The notes under the pieces: model-generated
Seen by the model: the letters and a program-made list of their open reading frames with translations, nothing else
Databases searched by the model: none
Told to the model about the DNA's origin: nothing
Part shown: positions 42,524 to 51,649 of the stretch, one piece after another
How the letters are laid out: each line of letters opens with the position of its first letter
How positions within the stretch are numbered: position 1 is the stretch's first letter
Source of the DNA: Marinobacter sp.
GTDB taxonomy: Bacteria; Pseudomonadota; Gammaproteobacteria; Pseudomonadales; Oleiphilaceae
NCBI GenBank assembly: GCA_022565395.1
Contig: JAIUMV010000026.1
Span: forward strand, 1 to 52,994
DNA length: 52,994 nt
Reading direction: 5' to 3'
Made by a program: the position numbers and the translations under genes

Positions 42524-43945
42524 TCAGTGTATCCTGCGCCAGGGTGCCAGCTGTTCCAGCTCGAACGCCAGCTCCAGCAGGGTAACCTCATCGCCGTGAT
42601 TTCCCATGACCTGCACGCCAACAGGCAGGCCTTGAGGTGTTACGCTCATGGGCAGGGCGATGGCAGGTGCGCCACAGGCATTGGCGAGCGGGGTGAAGCC
42701 TACATATTGCCGTAACCTCTCGAACAGTTCGTCGAACGACTGAGCGGGGCTCAGGTGCCCCAGGCGTGGCGTGGTATGTCCCAGTACCGGTGTCAGCACG
42801 GCATCAAAACCCCGCATACCGGCAGCATAATCGTGATAAGTCTTGCGTAGCCGGCGGATGACACCCGGTAAACGGTAAAACTGGCGGCGGAACATCTTGT
42901 CGAGGCCGTGGGTCAGGTCGTCCGTGATCTGCTTGTCAAAACTGGGGGACATGATTTTCCGCCCTGTCAGTTTGACGGCAAAAGCGAGCATGCCCCAGTA
43001 GGCGGCAAAGTCATCCGGAAAGCGTGGGTCCACCGGTACCGGCATTTCCGTTACCTGGTGGCCGGCTTCCCGTAGCCGTTGGGCTGTTAACTCAACTGCC
43101 GCCCGGGGTTCGCTGTCGCTGGCATAGCCTGCGGGCGAGTCAAATACTACACCGATATGGCGACGCTTGCGGCCGGGGTGGCTGACGTCGCCAATAGCGG
43201 GGAGTTTGGGGTTGCGGTAGTAACTTTCTGCCTCGCGAAAGAAATGGGCAGTGTCTCTGACCGAGCGTGTCACTACGCCTTCGCTGACAATATTGACCGG
43301 TAGCGAGCGAGCGGCCTCACCATCCACCAACCGTCCCCGACTGGGTTTGAGGCCCACCAATCCGCAGCAGGCGGCCGGTATGCGAATGGAACCACCACCG
43401 TCGTTGGCGTGAGCGAGGGGTACAACGCCCGCTGCGACCAATGCCGCGGAGCCTCCGGAAGAGCCACCAGTGGAGTAGTCCAGGTGCCAGGGGTTACGGG
43501 TTGGGTCAGCATGCGCAGGCTCGGTACTGGCATTGAAGCCGAATTCCGGCAGGCTGCTTTTGCCCAGACAGATAAAGCCTTGTGCCAGATATTGGCGTGC
43601 GAACAGACCCGTGCGACTGGCGGGGGCTGGCCGGATAGCGGCCGAGCCATGGCGGGTAGGCAGCCCGGTGACGTCGGTATTGTCCTTGACCAGTGTCGGC
43701 ACCCCGGCGAAAAAGCCCACACTGGGGGGTAACTGGCTGCGTTGGCGGGCGCGTTCGAAATCGTCCACCACAAGGGCGTTCAATGCCGGGTTCACGGTCT
43801 GGGCGCGGGCAATGGCGGCTTCGGTGACCTCCTGTACAGACAACTCACCGCGGCGAATCAGGTCTGCCAGCGCGGTGGCATCGTGATTTCCCAATGCGTC
43901 GTCCCGAAAGGCATGAAGTGGGTTGGGTGACTCTGGCGCTGTCAT
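42524..43945 (-). CDS. amidase (amidase-signature family)
   Basis: This 473-residue hydrolase belongs to the amidase-signature family with a Ser-cis-Ser-Lys triad. The Lys is in PTLVKDNTDVTG near residue 85, and the Ser pair is in STGGSSGGSAALVAAG near 160, followed by GGSIRIPAACCGLVGLKPSRGR. Substrate is unknown; relatives act on amides, nylon oligomers or as GatA. No gatB/gatC is nearby, so a GatA role is unlikely. ATG 43945 follows AGGA; an in-frame ATG 102 bases upstream would add a poorly conserved Arg/Asn-rich segment. Confidence 0.88.
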   Translation of the reverse strand: MTAPESPNPLHAFRDDALGNHDATALADLIRRGELSVQEVTEAAIARAQTVNPALNALVVDDFERARQRSQLPPSVGFFAGVPTLVKDNTDVTGLPTRHGSAAIRPAPASRTGLFARQYLAQGFICLGKSSLPEFGFNASTEPAHADPTRNPWHLDYSTGGSSGGSAALVAAGVVPLAHANDGGGSIRIPAACCGLVGLKPSRGRLVDGEAARSLPVNIVSEGVVTRSVRDTAHFFREAESYYRNPKLPAIGDVSHPGRKRRHIGVVFDSPAGYASDSEPRAAVELTAQRLREAGHQVTEMPVPVDPRFPDDFAAYWGMLAFAVKLTGRKIMSPSFDKQITDDLTHGLDKMFRRQFYRLPGVIRRLRKTYHDYAAGMRGFDAVLTPVLGHTTPRLGHLSPAQSFDELFERLRQYVGFTPLANACGAPAIALPMSVTPQGLPVGVQVMGNHGDEVTLLELAFELEQLAPWRRIH

Positions 43946-44088
43946 GAGGTGTCCTGCAGGGTTATTGTTACGGCGCTGCCGGATGTCTTCCTTGCCTCTG
44001 GGCAAGTGGGTGTCAGCAGCATTATGCTGCCACTCTAGCCTATTCAAAAAGATGATGGTATGTCATAAAAGGTATTTGGAGCGCGCGT

Positions 44089-44544
44089 ATGGCTTATTGG
44101 CTGGTCAAATCTGAACCGGACGAATGCAGTATCGATGACTTTGCCCGCGAACCTCAGCGGCCCATTCGCTGGGACGGGGTGCGTAACTATCAGGCGCGGA
44201 ATTTCCTGCGGGATATGTCCGTCGGCGATCAGGTGCTGATCTACCATTCCAGCTGCGCCCAGGTTGGCGTCGCCGGTATTGCTAACGTGGTTTCTGCTGC
44301 CTATCCGGACCCTGCCCAGTTTGACCCGGACTCGCCCTATCACGATCCGAAAAGCAACCCTGAAGAACCGCGCTGGAGCGCCGTGGATCTTTGTTTCTCC
44401 AGAAAGTTTTCGGCAGTGATTCCGCTAAAGCAGATTAAAGCAGAGCCTGCACTTGCCGATATGCTACTGGTGAGCCGGAGTCGTTTGTCGGTGATGCCGG
44501 TTTCTGAAGCGCAATGGCAGCAGATCATCAGTATGTCCGTCTAG
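44089..44544 (+). CDS. EVE-domain protein
   Basis: This 151-residue protein is a complete EVE domain: WLVKSEPDECSIDDF at residues 4-18, WDGVRNYQARNFLRDM and VGDQVLIYHS are the family hallmarks. EVE domains are related to PUA/YTH folds and bind modified bases in RNA or DNA. It is a stand-alone gene with GGAG before the ATG. It is not in a defence or restriction cluster here. The bound base is unknown. Confidence 0.9.
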   Translation: MAYWLVKSEPDECSIDDFAREPQRPIRWDGVRNYQARNFLRDMSVGDQVLIYHSSCAQVGVAGIANVVSAAYPDPAQFDPDSPYHDPKSNPEEPRWSAVDLCFSRKFSAVIPLKQIKAEPALADMLLVSRSRLSVMPVSEAQWQQIISMSV

Positions 44545-44718
44545 TCAGAGGCGTCCGGGTTGCAGGATAGCGGAATCAGGCCTTAACTGACGGGGAGGCG
44601 CTATACTCCTCTGAGGATTGCAAAACGCGGCGCCTGAGATCTGGTGAGGGCAAAACGCTCGTAGTACACCCGCCTGAACATCAGTTCTCGCTCTGTTCTC
44701 TCATTGAGAAATACGTTT

Positions 44719-46254
44719 ATGACGGTTGGCAGTACTGCAGTAACCGAAGACCCCCGGCTGGTCTGGGCCAGTCGCATTGATGGCATGATGCTCGGCGTAG
44801 CAGGCCTGTGCTTACTCTATGCCATGGGTCTGGCGCCGGGATATGGGACCTGGGGGTTGGTCTGGATCGTGGCCTTACCGTTTTTCCTGATATCCGTATT
44901 GCTTTACGTGACGCAGCGCGGCCAGGTGATTTGCCAGTACTGGTATGCCTTTCTGCTGCAAGCCTACACCGCCCTGCATATCCATCAGGGGCAGGGCCTG
45001 ACAGAGTTGCACTTTGGGGTCTTTGTTGCACTTGCCATTATGCTGGCCTATCGTCGCTGGCAACCTGTCATGGTGTCCGCTGCAGTCATTGCTGTCCATC
45101 ATGTGGTTTTCAACATGCTACAGCAGGCCGGCACGGGCATCTGGGTGTTTCAGGGGGGCGCCTCCTGGCACATGGTTTTTCACCACGCGGGCTACGTTGT
45201 TGTCCAGGCTGCCGTGCTGATTTATCTGGCGCTACTGATGCAAAAGGATGAGAAGATAACTGTCGAGCTCAAGCACGCAGTCAGGCAAATGCAGGCTGTG
45301 CCGGGCAAAGTGGCCCTTAATGTCCGTATGGACGAACAGGGTGCTGAACTGCTGGAGAACTTTGGCGGCGCCATGCGGCAACTGGATAGCACGCTTTGTG
45401 CGGTAGCCCGCGATCTGGATCGGATTGTGGCAACGCTGCCGGAGCTTGATGTGGACAGTCGTTCCATATCGCACAGCGCAAGAGAGCAACTGGCCAAGAG
45501 CGTGGATATCCAGACGGCCACATCAGAAATGGCACAGGCTATCGATCTGATGGCCCGAAACGCAGCGGAAGCCTCCCAGGCCTCACAAGAGGCCTGGGCC
45601 GCAAACCAGGAGGGGCAGACCGCGTATCAGCAGGCCTCAAAATCAACAGATATCCTGTCAGAACAGTTGCGCAAGACAGCCTCTGATGTGGGGCAACTCT
45701 CCAAACTGTGTGCAGACATCGCCAAGGCCGTATCGGTTATCGATGATATTGCTGAGCAGACTAATTTGTTGGCGCTGAACGCGGCTATCGAAGCAGCACG
45801 CGCGGGTGACAGTGGGCGGGGTTTTGCTGTGGTGGCGGGCGAGGTGCGTAATCTGGCCCAGCGATCTCAGGAAACCACAGAATCCATCGCCCAGGTCATG
45901 CGTGAACTCACAGCCTGTGCTGATCGCTCGGAGGGCTCCATGGAGCAGGCGCTGTCGCAAGTTGAGGGCACGGTGACCCTGCACGATCAGGCCAGTCGCT
46001 CCCTCTCAGCCATCGACCTTTCCATCAAATCCATTCGCGAGCGCGTTGAGCAGATCGCCACAGCTATTGAGCAGCAGTCGGTGGTCAGTCGCGAGGTGGC
46101 GGCGCGTGCCGAAGAAATGAAAGCCATTAACGAAACCGTCAGCCGAAGCTCAGAGCATAACGCGGGTGTGCTGACCACCATGACCCGGGACGTGCAGGCG
46201 CTCAACAAAGACCTGTCAAAGATCGAAACGTCCAAGTCCTGCGGGCTGGTCTAG
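44719..46254 (+). CDS. methyl-accepting chemotaxis protein with polytopic membrane sensor
   Basis: This 511-residue chemoreceptor has an N-terminal membrane region of about five or six hydrophobic segments (residues 20-185) instead of a periplasmic loop. Two His-rich stretches, [10 protein letters not shown] and [13 protein letters not shown], could bind a metal or haem-like ligand (inference). The cytoplasmic signalling domain follows, with [21 protein letters not shown] and [19 protein letters not shown] is not obvious. ATG 44719 is preferred to an in-frame TTG 15 bases upstream. No FliA-type promoter was seen. Confidence 0.88.
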   Translation: MTVGSTAVTEDPRLVWASRIDGMMLGVAGLCLLYAMGLAPGYGTWGLVWIVALPFFLISVLLYVTQRGQVICQYWYAFLLQAYTALHIHQGQGLTELHFGVFVALAIMLAYRRWQPVMVSAAVIAVHHVVFNMLQQAGTGIWVFQGGASWHMVFHHAGYVVVQAAVLIYLALLMQKDEKITVELKHAVRQMQAVPGKVALNVRMDEQGAELLENFGGAMRQLDSTLCAVARDLDRIVATLPELDVDSRSISHSAREQLAKSVDIQTATSEMAQAIDLMARNAAEASQASQEAWAANQEGQTAYQQASKSTDILSEQLRKTASDVGQLSKLCADIAKAVSVIDDIAEQTNLLALNAAIEAARAGDSGRGFAVVAGEVRNLAQRSQETTESIAQVMRELTACADRSEGSMEQALSQVEGTVTLHDQASRSLSAIDLSIKSIRERVEQIATAIEQQSVVSREVAARAEEMKAINETVSRSSEHNAGVLTTMTRDVQALNKDLSKIETSKSCGLV

Positions 46255-46294
46255 TCCGCTTTAACAAAAGCGCCTCGGCTGACCCCGGCGTCCG

Positions 46295-46313
46295 CGCCCT
46301 TCGACAGGTTCAG
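46295..46313. repeat. short dispersed repeat, copy 2
   Basis: This is the second exact copy of CGCCCTTCGACAGGTTCAG (see 29584-29602), lying between the convergent chemoreceptor and HD-GYP genes. Confidence 0.55.
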
Positions 46314-46321
46314 GCGACGCT

Positions 46322-49177
46322 TTACAGCTTTGCCAGTAACGCCGCCTCGTCCACCTCATCCAGCTGGGCTGGGGCCAGAAATTGATCGCCATACTGGCGG
46401 TATACGCCAGTGGTGATAAACAGACGGAAGGTCGCTGGGTCTATATGGCCCTCGGCGACCATATGCACCATGATATCCAGTGCCTGGGAGAGGGTTTTGC
46501 CGTCCTTGTAGGGCCGGTCCTTGGCGGTGAGGGCCTCAAAGATGTCAGCGATCACCATGACCTTTTCCGGGATGCCGAGCGCCTCTCCCGGGAGTTTGCA
46601 GGGGTAGCCGGTACCATCCATTTTCTCATGATGGGTGCCCGCCAGCCTTGGCACCCGCGCCAGATGCTCGGGCAAGGGCAGGGCATTCAGCATGCAGATG
46701 GTTTGCACGATGTGTTCGTTGATGCGGAACCGCTCTTCTGCGGTCAGCGTGCCCTTGCGAATGGTTAAGTTGTAGAGTTCGCCCCGGTTATAGGCATGCT
46801 CCGGTAGTGCCATATCAAAGCCCCAGCGGTTGCGTGGGTCATCCCGGGTGACGGGGGGTTTGCGGTCGCCCCAGGGCGTCATGTGGCTGGGCTTGTCATC
46901 CAGCAGTTTCTCTTCCACCGGTAGGGCGGGTTCCGGCGTGCCCTCAAAGCGTGCCAGCTCGTCATGGGATACACCTTGCCGGTCACTGAAATGGCGTTGC
47001 CAGCGGTAGTCGGCTATCTGCTCAATGCGCGTAACCAGTTCTTCATCCATGAATTCGCCGCCGGCGTTAGCCGTGGCCACCAAGGCAAAGTCCGCCTGCA
47101 GTTGTGCCAGGCGCTGGTCGCGCTGTCGAGCGGCAGCAGCGTTATCTTCACCGTCCAGCAGAGCCCGGAGGTAGCGTATCTCCGCATCCCGGTGCAGCAC
47201 TTCAAACCGGGTGCGGATCTCATGAATCCGGTTGTAGATGGTTTCGAGCTTGGTGGCTTTGTCCACAACGTACTCCGGGCTGGTGATCTTGCCGCAGTCG
47301 TGCAGCCATGCCGCAATCTGAAATTCCTCGGCTTCTGTTTCCGTCATTCTGAAGTGGGCGAAGGGTGGCTGGTCTGACTGGATAGCCTGGTCAAGTAACA
47401 GTTGCGCCAGCTTGGGTACGCGTTCGCAATGACCACTGGTGTAGGGTGACTTGGCATCAATGGCATCTGCCACCAGGCGGATGATGCCGTTTAACAGGGC
47501 CTTCTGGGACTCGATCAATTGCCGGGTTTCGATTGCCACGGCGGCGGACCCTGCCACCTCATCCACGAACTGGATCAGCTCATAATCCCGGCTGGTTACC
47601 TCGCTGTCAGCCAAATCGATGGCGAGTATGCCAATCAGTTTGCGCTGCCGGTTGCGCAGCACAGACAACACCGGCTCGCCCGGCAGCTGCCTGCGCATGG
47701 CCTGAATAATGTCGATGTCAGCCTGATCACCCTCCACCTGCTCCAGTTGCAGCGGGCTGTCGGGCCAGCGGCTTTGTTCCCGCTTCAGTTTTTTCTCGTT
47801 GCTGTCATAAAGGTATATGGCGCCACGCTTTTGCCCAAGCAGAGCAATCAGTTTCTCCAGTACGTCCGCCAGCAGGCTGTCCAGCTTGTGTTCCCGGTTC
47901 AGCGCCATGCTGATGGCGAGAAAGTGCCGGATGGCCTCACTCATGGTATGCAAAGCCTGGCTCAGCTCTTCTGCTTCACGGATGCGGGACTTGACGCCAA
48001 TGGGTGTGTGGAAGTTAAAGCGTGACAGGGCCCCCACCTGATCCGCCAGTTGCCGTAGGGGTTTGCCGATCTGTCGGCCTACCACCCAGCCTATCACCAG
48101 TAACACCAGAGTCACCGTGATGGTCAGCGCGGTCTGCTGCACCAGAATTTGCTGCGCGGCAGATAAAAGCTCCCGTTCCGGCACGGCAATAATAATACGG
48201 AGGTCATCAGCATGGAGGGCCTGCAAGGGTGCGCTGATACCATACCAGGGTAGGCCCGCGGCCACGAAACGCTGGGCCTGGTTGCTGACGGGGAGGTCTG
48301 CCACCCTGGCAAGGACGGGCACCTGCAATTCGTCCAGCGTAGGTAGCCGAAACTCGGGGCCGGGTGTGGACAGCAGGCGGTTAATGTCGGGGTAGGCAAT
48401 CACGGTACCCTGGCCGTCCACAATCGCCAACTCGGTGGAGGGTGTCAGTCTCAGGTCGCTGAACTGGTGACTCAGATCTGTCACTGCTGCATCAATGCCC
48501 AGAATACTCCGCCCCCCTGCGGTTTGCCGGGCCAGGGTGATGCCCACTTCCTGAGTGGTGAAAAAGATGTAGGGCGGGGTCAGCTGGGTGTCCTGGTGCC
48601 CGAGGGCGCGCTGATACCAGGGGCGCGTGCGGGGGTCGAACTGGTACTCTGGCATGGGCCTGTTTTCCAGCAGTTGCATGTCACTGTCGAAAAAACGCCA
48701 TTCTCTTAGGCGCTCGTCGCCCTTGTGCTTGATGATCTGCAGCAGATACTCGCCCATGGCTGGCGGCTCATAGGCAGACTGCAATAAAGGATGGTTGAGT
48801 TTGCGTAACAGGAAAAAATCGCCGTTAGGGTAGCCGATATACGCAGCGCTGATGATGTCGCTGGACCGCAACACTTCCAGCAGCGCCGGCACTCGGGATA
48901 GCCGGGCTGGCAGGGTGTGGGCTTCAGCCAGGGGATCATGGCTGAGAATTCGCAGCGCGCCGCTTGGTAATTCGGTCAGCGAGCGGATACGGTCGTCAAT
49001 GGTGGTAACCAGCTGCTGGGCAGATCCCTCAGCAGATACCACCATGGCGGAGCTCATCCCGCGATAGCCCTGTATCAGCAGGATCATCGCCAGGGTCAGC
49101 ATGCCCAGCGTCACGGTGAAAGCCACCAGAAGTTCAAGCGGTATGCGGTAACGACGACCTTGCCGGGTCATGCCCAT
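46322..49177 (-). CDS. dCache-HAMP-GAF-HD-GYP protein, probable c-di-GMP phosphodiesterase
   Basis: This 951-residue membrane protein has a helix at about 13-35, a periplasmic dCache domain (about 45-340, with FDPRTRPWYQRALG), a second helix (about 350-370), HAMP, a GAF domain (about 430-580) and a C-terminal HD-GYP domain. HD is AAWLHDCGKITSPEYV near residue 628; GYP is THHEKMDGTGYP with DIFEALTAKDRPYK after it. About 150 residues are inserted between the two HD-GYP halves, which are normally contiguous. Likely activity is hydrolysis of c-di-GMP, opposing the two cyclases upstream. AGGA precedes ATG 49177. Confidence 0.9.
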   Translation of the reverse strand: MGMTRQGRRYRIPLELLVAFTVTLGMLTLAMILLIQGYRGMSSAMVVSAEGSAQQLVTTIDDRIRSLTELPSGALRILSHDPLAEAHTLPARLSRVPALLEVLRSSDIISAAYIGYPNGDFFLLRKLNHPLLQSAYEPPAMGEYLLQIIKHKGDERLREWRFFDSDMQLLENRPMPEYQFDPRTRPWYQRALGHQDTQLTPPYIFFTTQEVGITLARQTAGGRSILGIDAAVTDLSHQFSDLRLTPSTELAIVDGQGTVIAYPDINRLLSTPGPEFRLPTLDELQVPVLARVADLPVSNQAQRFVAAGLPWYGISAPLQALHADDLRIIIAVPERELLSAAQQILVQQTALTITVTLVLLVIGWVVGRQIGKPLRQLADQVGALSRFNFHTPIGVKSRIREAEELSQALHTMSEAIRHFLAISMALNREHKLDSLLADVLEKLIALLGQKRGAIYLYDSNEKKLKREQSRWPDSPLQLEQVEGDQADIDIIQAMRRQLPGEPVLSVLRNRQRKLIGILAIDLADSEVTSRDYELIQFVDEVAGSAAVAIETRQLIESQKALLNGIIRLVADAIDAKSPYTSGHCERVPKLAQLLLDQAIQSDQPPFAHFRMTETEAEEFQIAAWLHDCGKITSPEYVVDKATKLETIYNRIHEIRTRFEVLHRDAEIRYLRALLDGEDNAAAARQRDQRLAQLQADFALVATANAGGEFMDEELVTRIEQIADYRWQRHFSDRQGVSHDELARFEGTPEPALPVEEKLLDDKPSHMTPWGDRKPPVTRDDPRNRWGFDMALPEHAYNRGELYNLTIRKGTLTAEERFRINEHIVQTICMLNALPLPEHLARVPRLAGTHHEKMDGTGYPCKLPGEALGIPEKVMVIADIFEALTAKDRPYKDGKTLSQALDIMVHMVAEGHIDPATFRLFITTGVYRQYGDQFLAPAQLDEVDEAALLAKL

Positions 49178-49243
49178 TTATCCTGCGCCAGTGAACGGGG
49201 CGCCATGCCCCCTTACTGGAACAGACTAGTATGGAATGACGGA

Positions 49244-50425
49244 TTACGCCGCCTGTCCGGCGGCAACGCCGGACGCCCAGGCCCACTGGAAGTTGTGGCC
49301 GCCCAGGTGGCCGGTAACATCCACGACTTCGCCAATGAAAAACAGGCTGGGGTGATCCAGCGCAGCCATGGTCTTGGAGGATAGTTGCCGGGTATCCACA
49401 CCACCCAGGGTGACTTCAGCGGTGCGGTAGCCCTCAGTCCCGGCAGGTTTGATATGCCAGTCAGTCAGGGCGGTGCTGATCGTGTCCAGCTCCTGATTAC
49501 GGCACGCCTGCAAGGGGCCCTGCCAGCCGTTCATCTCGTTGAGGGCCTGGGCGAAGCGCTTGGGCAGGTGCAGGCCAAGGTACTGGGCCAGGGTGCTCTG
49601 GGGTTTGTGGTTGCGCAGATCAGCGAGGGTGGTGCGTACGTCCTGCCCGGGTAGCAGGTTGATGGCCAGCTCATCCCCCGGCTGCCAGAAGCTGGAGATC
49701 TGTAGCATGGCCGGGCCGCTGAGGCCGCGGTGGGTGACCAGCATGGGTTCCCGGAAGCTGATCTGATTGCAGCTGACCTCAACCGGGCAGGAAATGCCTG
49801 ACAGCGGGGCAAGGTGAGCCTTGAGTTCCGGATGCAGGGTGAAGGGCACCAGTCCGGCCCGGGTGGGCAATACGGACAGGCCGAACTGGCGCGCCAGTTC
49901 GTAACCAAAGCCGCTGGCGCCGAGGGTGGGGATGGACAGCCCGCCGCTGGCCACCACCAGCGATTCGCAGGTCAGAGTGCCGGTGCTGGTAGTTACTGCG
50001 AAGCCCTGAGTGGTTTCAGCCACTTGCTGGACGGCCGTATTGAGGCGGATCTCTGCGCCGGCCCAGTCGCACTCGGTTATCAGAATATCGAGTATGTCTT
50101 TGCTGCTGTGGCTGCAGAACAGTTGACCCGGGGCTTTCTCCTCGTAGTCCAGACCATGGCGTTCCACCAGCTCCAGAAAATGGTGGGGCGTATAACGCTT
50201 CAGCGCCGAGATGCAGAAGTGCGGGTTGTCGGACAGGAAGTTGGCCGGTGTACTGTTGAGGTTGGTGAAGTTACAGCGGCCACCACCGGACATGAGGATT
50301 TTTTTGCCAGCCTTGTTGGCATGGTCAAGCACCAGCACACGACGCCCCCGGTAGCCAGCGGTGGCAGCACACATCAGCCCTGCTGCGCCTGCGCCGATAA
50401 TGATTACGTCGTAGTGGATTGCCAT
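49244..50425 (-). CDS. yhiN: BaiN/HI0933-family FAD-dependent oxidoreductase
   Basis: This 393-residue flavoprotein begins with the FAD-binding DVIIIGAGAAGLMCA and has the family marker KKILMSGGGRCNFTN near residue 42. The C-terminal EVTLGGVDTRQLSSKTM and GEVVDVTGHLGGHNFQWAWASG segments complete the FAD site. The E. coli YhiN and H. influenzae HI0933 proteins lack a firm function; the BaiN name comes from a bile-acid enzyme and need not apply. AGGA precedes the ATG. It is a single gene. Confidence 0.9.
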   Translation of the reverse strand: MAIHYDVIIIGAGAAGLMCAATAGYRGRRVLVLDHANKAGKKILMSGGGRCNFTNLNSTPANFLSDNPHFCISALKRYTPHHFLELVERHGLDYEEKAPGQLFCSHSSKDILDILITECDWAGAEIRLNTAVQQVAETTQGFAVTTSTGTLTCESLVVASGGLSIPTLGASGFGYELARQFGLSVLPTRAGLVPFTLHPELKAHLAPLSGISCPVEVSCNQISFREPMLVTHRGLSGPAMLQISSFWQPGDELAINLLPGQDVRTTLADLRNHKPQSTLAQYLGLHLPKRFAQALNEMNGWQGPLQACRNQELDTISTALTDWHIKPAGTEGYRTAEVTLGGVDTRQLSSKTMAALDHPSLFFIGEVVDVTGHLGGHNFQWAWASGVAAGQAA

Positions 50426-50488
50426 AGTCTGTCCTGGCCGGGTTCGGGGGCCGCAGTATACCCCGTTCCCGGCCAGGAGGCAGGTGCC

Positions 50489-51649
50489 TTAAGCGGGCAC
50501 AGCTGCGCTGGCAGCGATGGGTTTGACCACTTCCTGGCGATGTATGAGTTGTCTGACGCCGCTATCGGAGACAGCATGAAACTCTATGGTCATCGTTTCC
50601 ATTGTCAGTTTGACCCAGACAAACCCCAGCGAGTTCTCCTGTTGGAATACAGCGGGGTTGCGATTGGCATCATCAAACTTGTCTTTCTTGCCCCCGGCAC
50701 CGGATACGATGATGGCGGCGGGGCCCATGGCCGGCGCTGGCTGCAGCCACTGCAGTGAGTGGTCGTGCCCGGTAAATATCAGATCAACCTGGTGAGCAAA
50801 GGCATCTTCCATGAAGGCTTTATAGCGCTGGCCGTCCGCGTCCGGGCTGGTGAAAAGCCAGCGCATGCCGGGGTCCAGGTTGCCCGCGTTACCGTGTTTG
50901 CCGTTGGACAGGTAGGGCACGTGGGAGAAGGCAATTTTCCAGTGGGCCTTACTTTGCCTGACCGCCTGGCGCATCCATTGTTGCTGGGGGTAGCCATAGT
51001 TGCGCCAGCTGAAGTTGGGGTCCAGGTCTGGGTAGAAACTGGTCAATGGGTTTGAGTCCACGGCAAACAGTTCCATAAACGGGCGTGTGGCCGACAACTC
51101 GCCCAAGGGCTGTCGGTAGTAGCGTCCCGGCATCTGCCACTTGTTGGAGTACCGGTTACGGGTGTAGTGATAGGCAACCTGGTGGTCGCCTCTTTTGTTA
51201 TCACTGCCGCCGCCAAAGGGCGTTGAGGCACAGTCGTGGTTGCCCAGGCACATGTAAAAGGGCACATCGAGATTCTGGTACGGGTATTCAAACATCTCGA
51301 GAAAGCGCCGGTCCTCGACAGACCTGACACCGTCCTCATAGATGTTGTCGCCCGTACCCAGGACAAAGTCACATCCCTGTTCCGCTGCCAGTGCAGCCAT
51401 GGCCGCGCCGACCTGGTACTGGCCAAGGCCGCCTGTGCCCATATCCCCGATGACCATGAAGCGCAGCTCTTCTGTCGGTTGATGGACAACTGCGGGCTCA
51501 TCGGGAATGTGGAGATTGTCTTCCGGGGCGCCTGGCAGCACCTCCGCAGCCTCCTGTGTGGAGCTGCTGCCGCCGCATGCCGTCAGTACCGGCACACTGG
51601 CGCCGCTGACCAGCAGATTTCTGACGAATTTCCTGCGATTCATGCTCAT
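50489..51649 (-). CDS. exported metallophosphoesterase (purple-acid-phosphatase-like)
   Basis: This 386-residue phosphatase has a Tat-type signal (NRRKFVRN) combined with a lipobox (VLTAC, Cys near residue 25), so it is probably a Tat-exported lipoprotein. The metal-binding motifs are VIGDMGTGG, GTGDNIYEDG, LGNHDCAS, FSHVPYLS and FTGHDHSLQ, matching the calcineurin-like/purple acid phosphatase pattern. Its start overlaps the stop of the phoD-like gene (ATGA), so the two exported phosphatases form an operon. If phoD is broken, expression here may be affected. Confidence 0.88.
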   Translation of the reverse strand: MSMNRRKFVRNLLVSGASVPVLTACGGSSSTQEAAEVLPGAPEDNLHIPDEPAVVHQPTEELRFMVIGDMGTGGLGQYQVGAAMAALAAEQGCDFVLGTGDNIYEDGVRSVEDRRFLEMFEYPYQNLDVPFYMCLGNHDCASTPFGGGSDNKRGDHQVAYHYTRNRYSNKWQMPGRYYRQPLGELSATRPFMELFAVDSNPLTSFYPDLDPNFSWRNYGYPQQQWMRQAVRQSKAHWKIAFSHVPYLSNGKHGNAGNLDPGMRWLFTSPDADGQRYKAFMEDAFAHQVDLIFTGHDHSLQWLQPAPAMGPAAIIVSGAGGKKDKFDDANRNPAVFQQENSLGFVWVKLTMETMTIEFHAVSDSGVRQLIHRQEVVKPIAASAAVPA

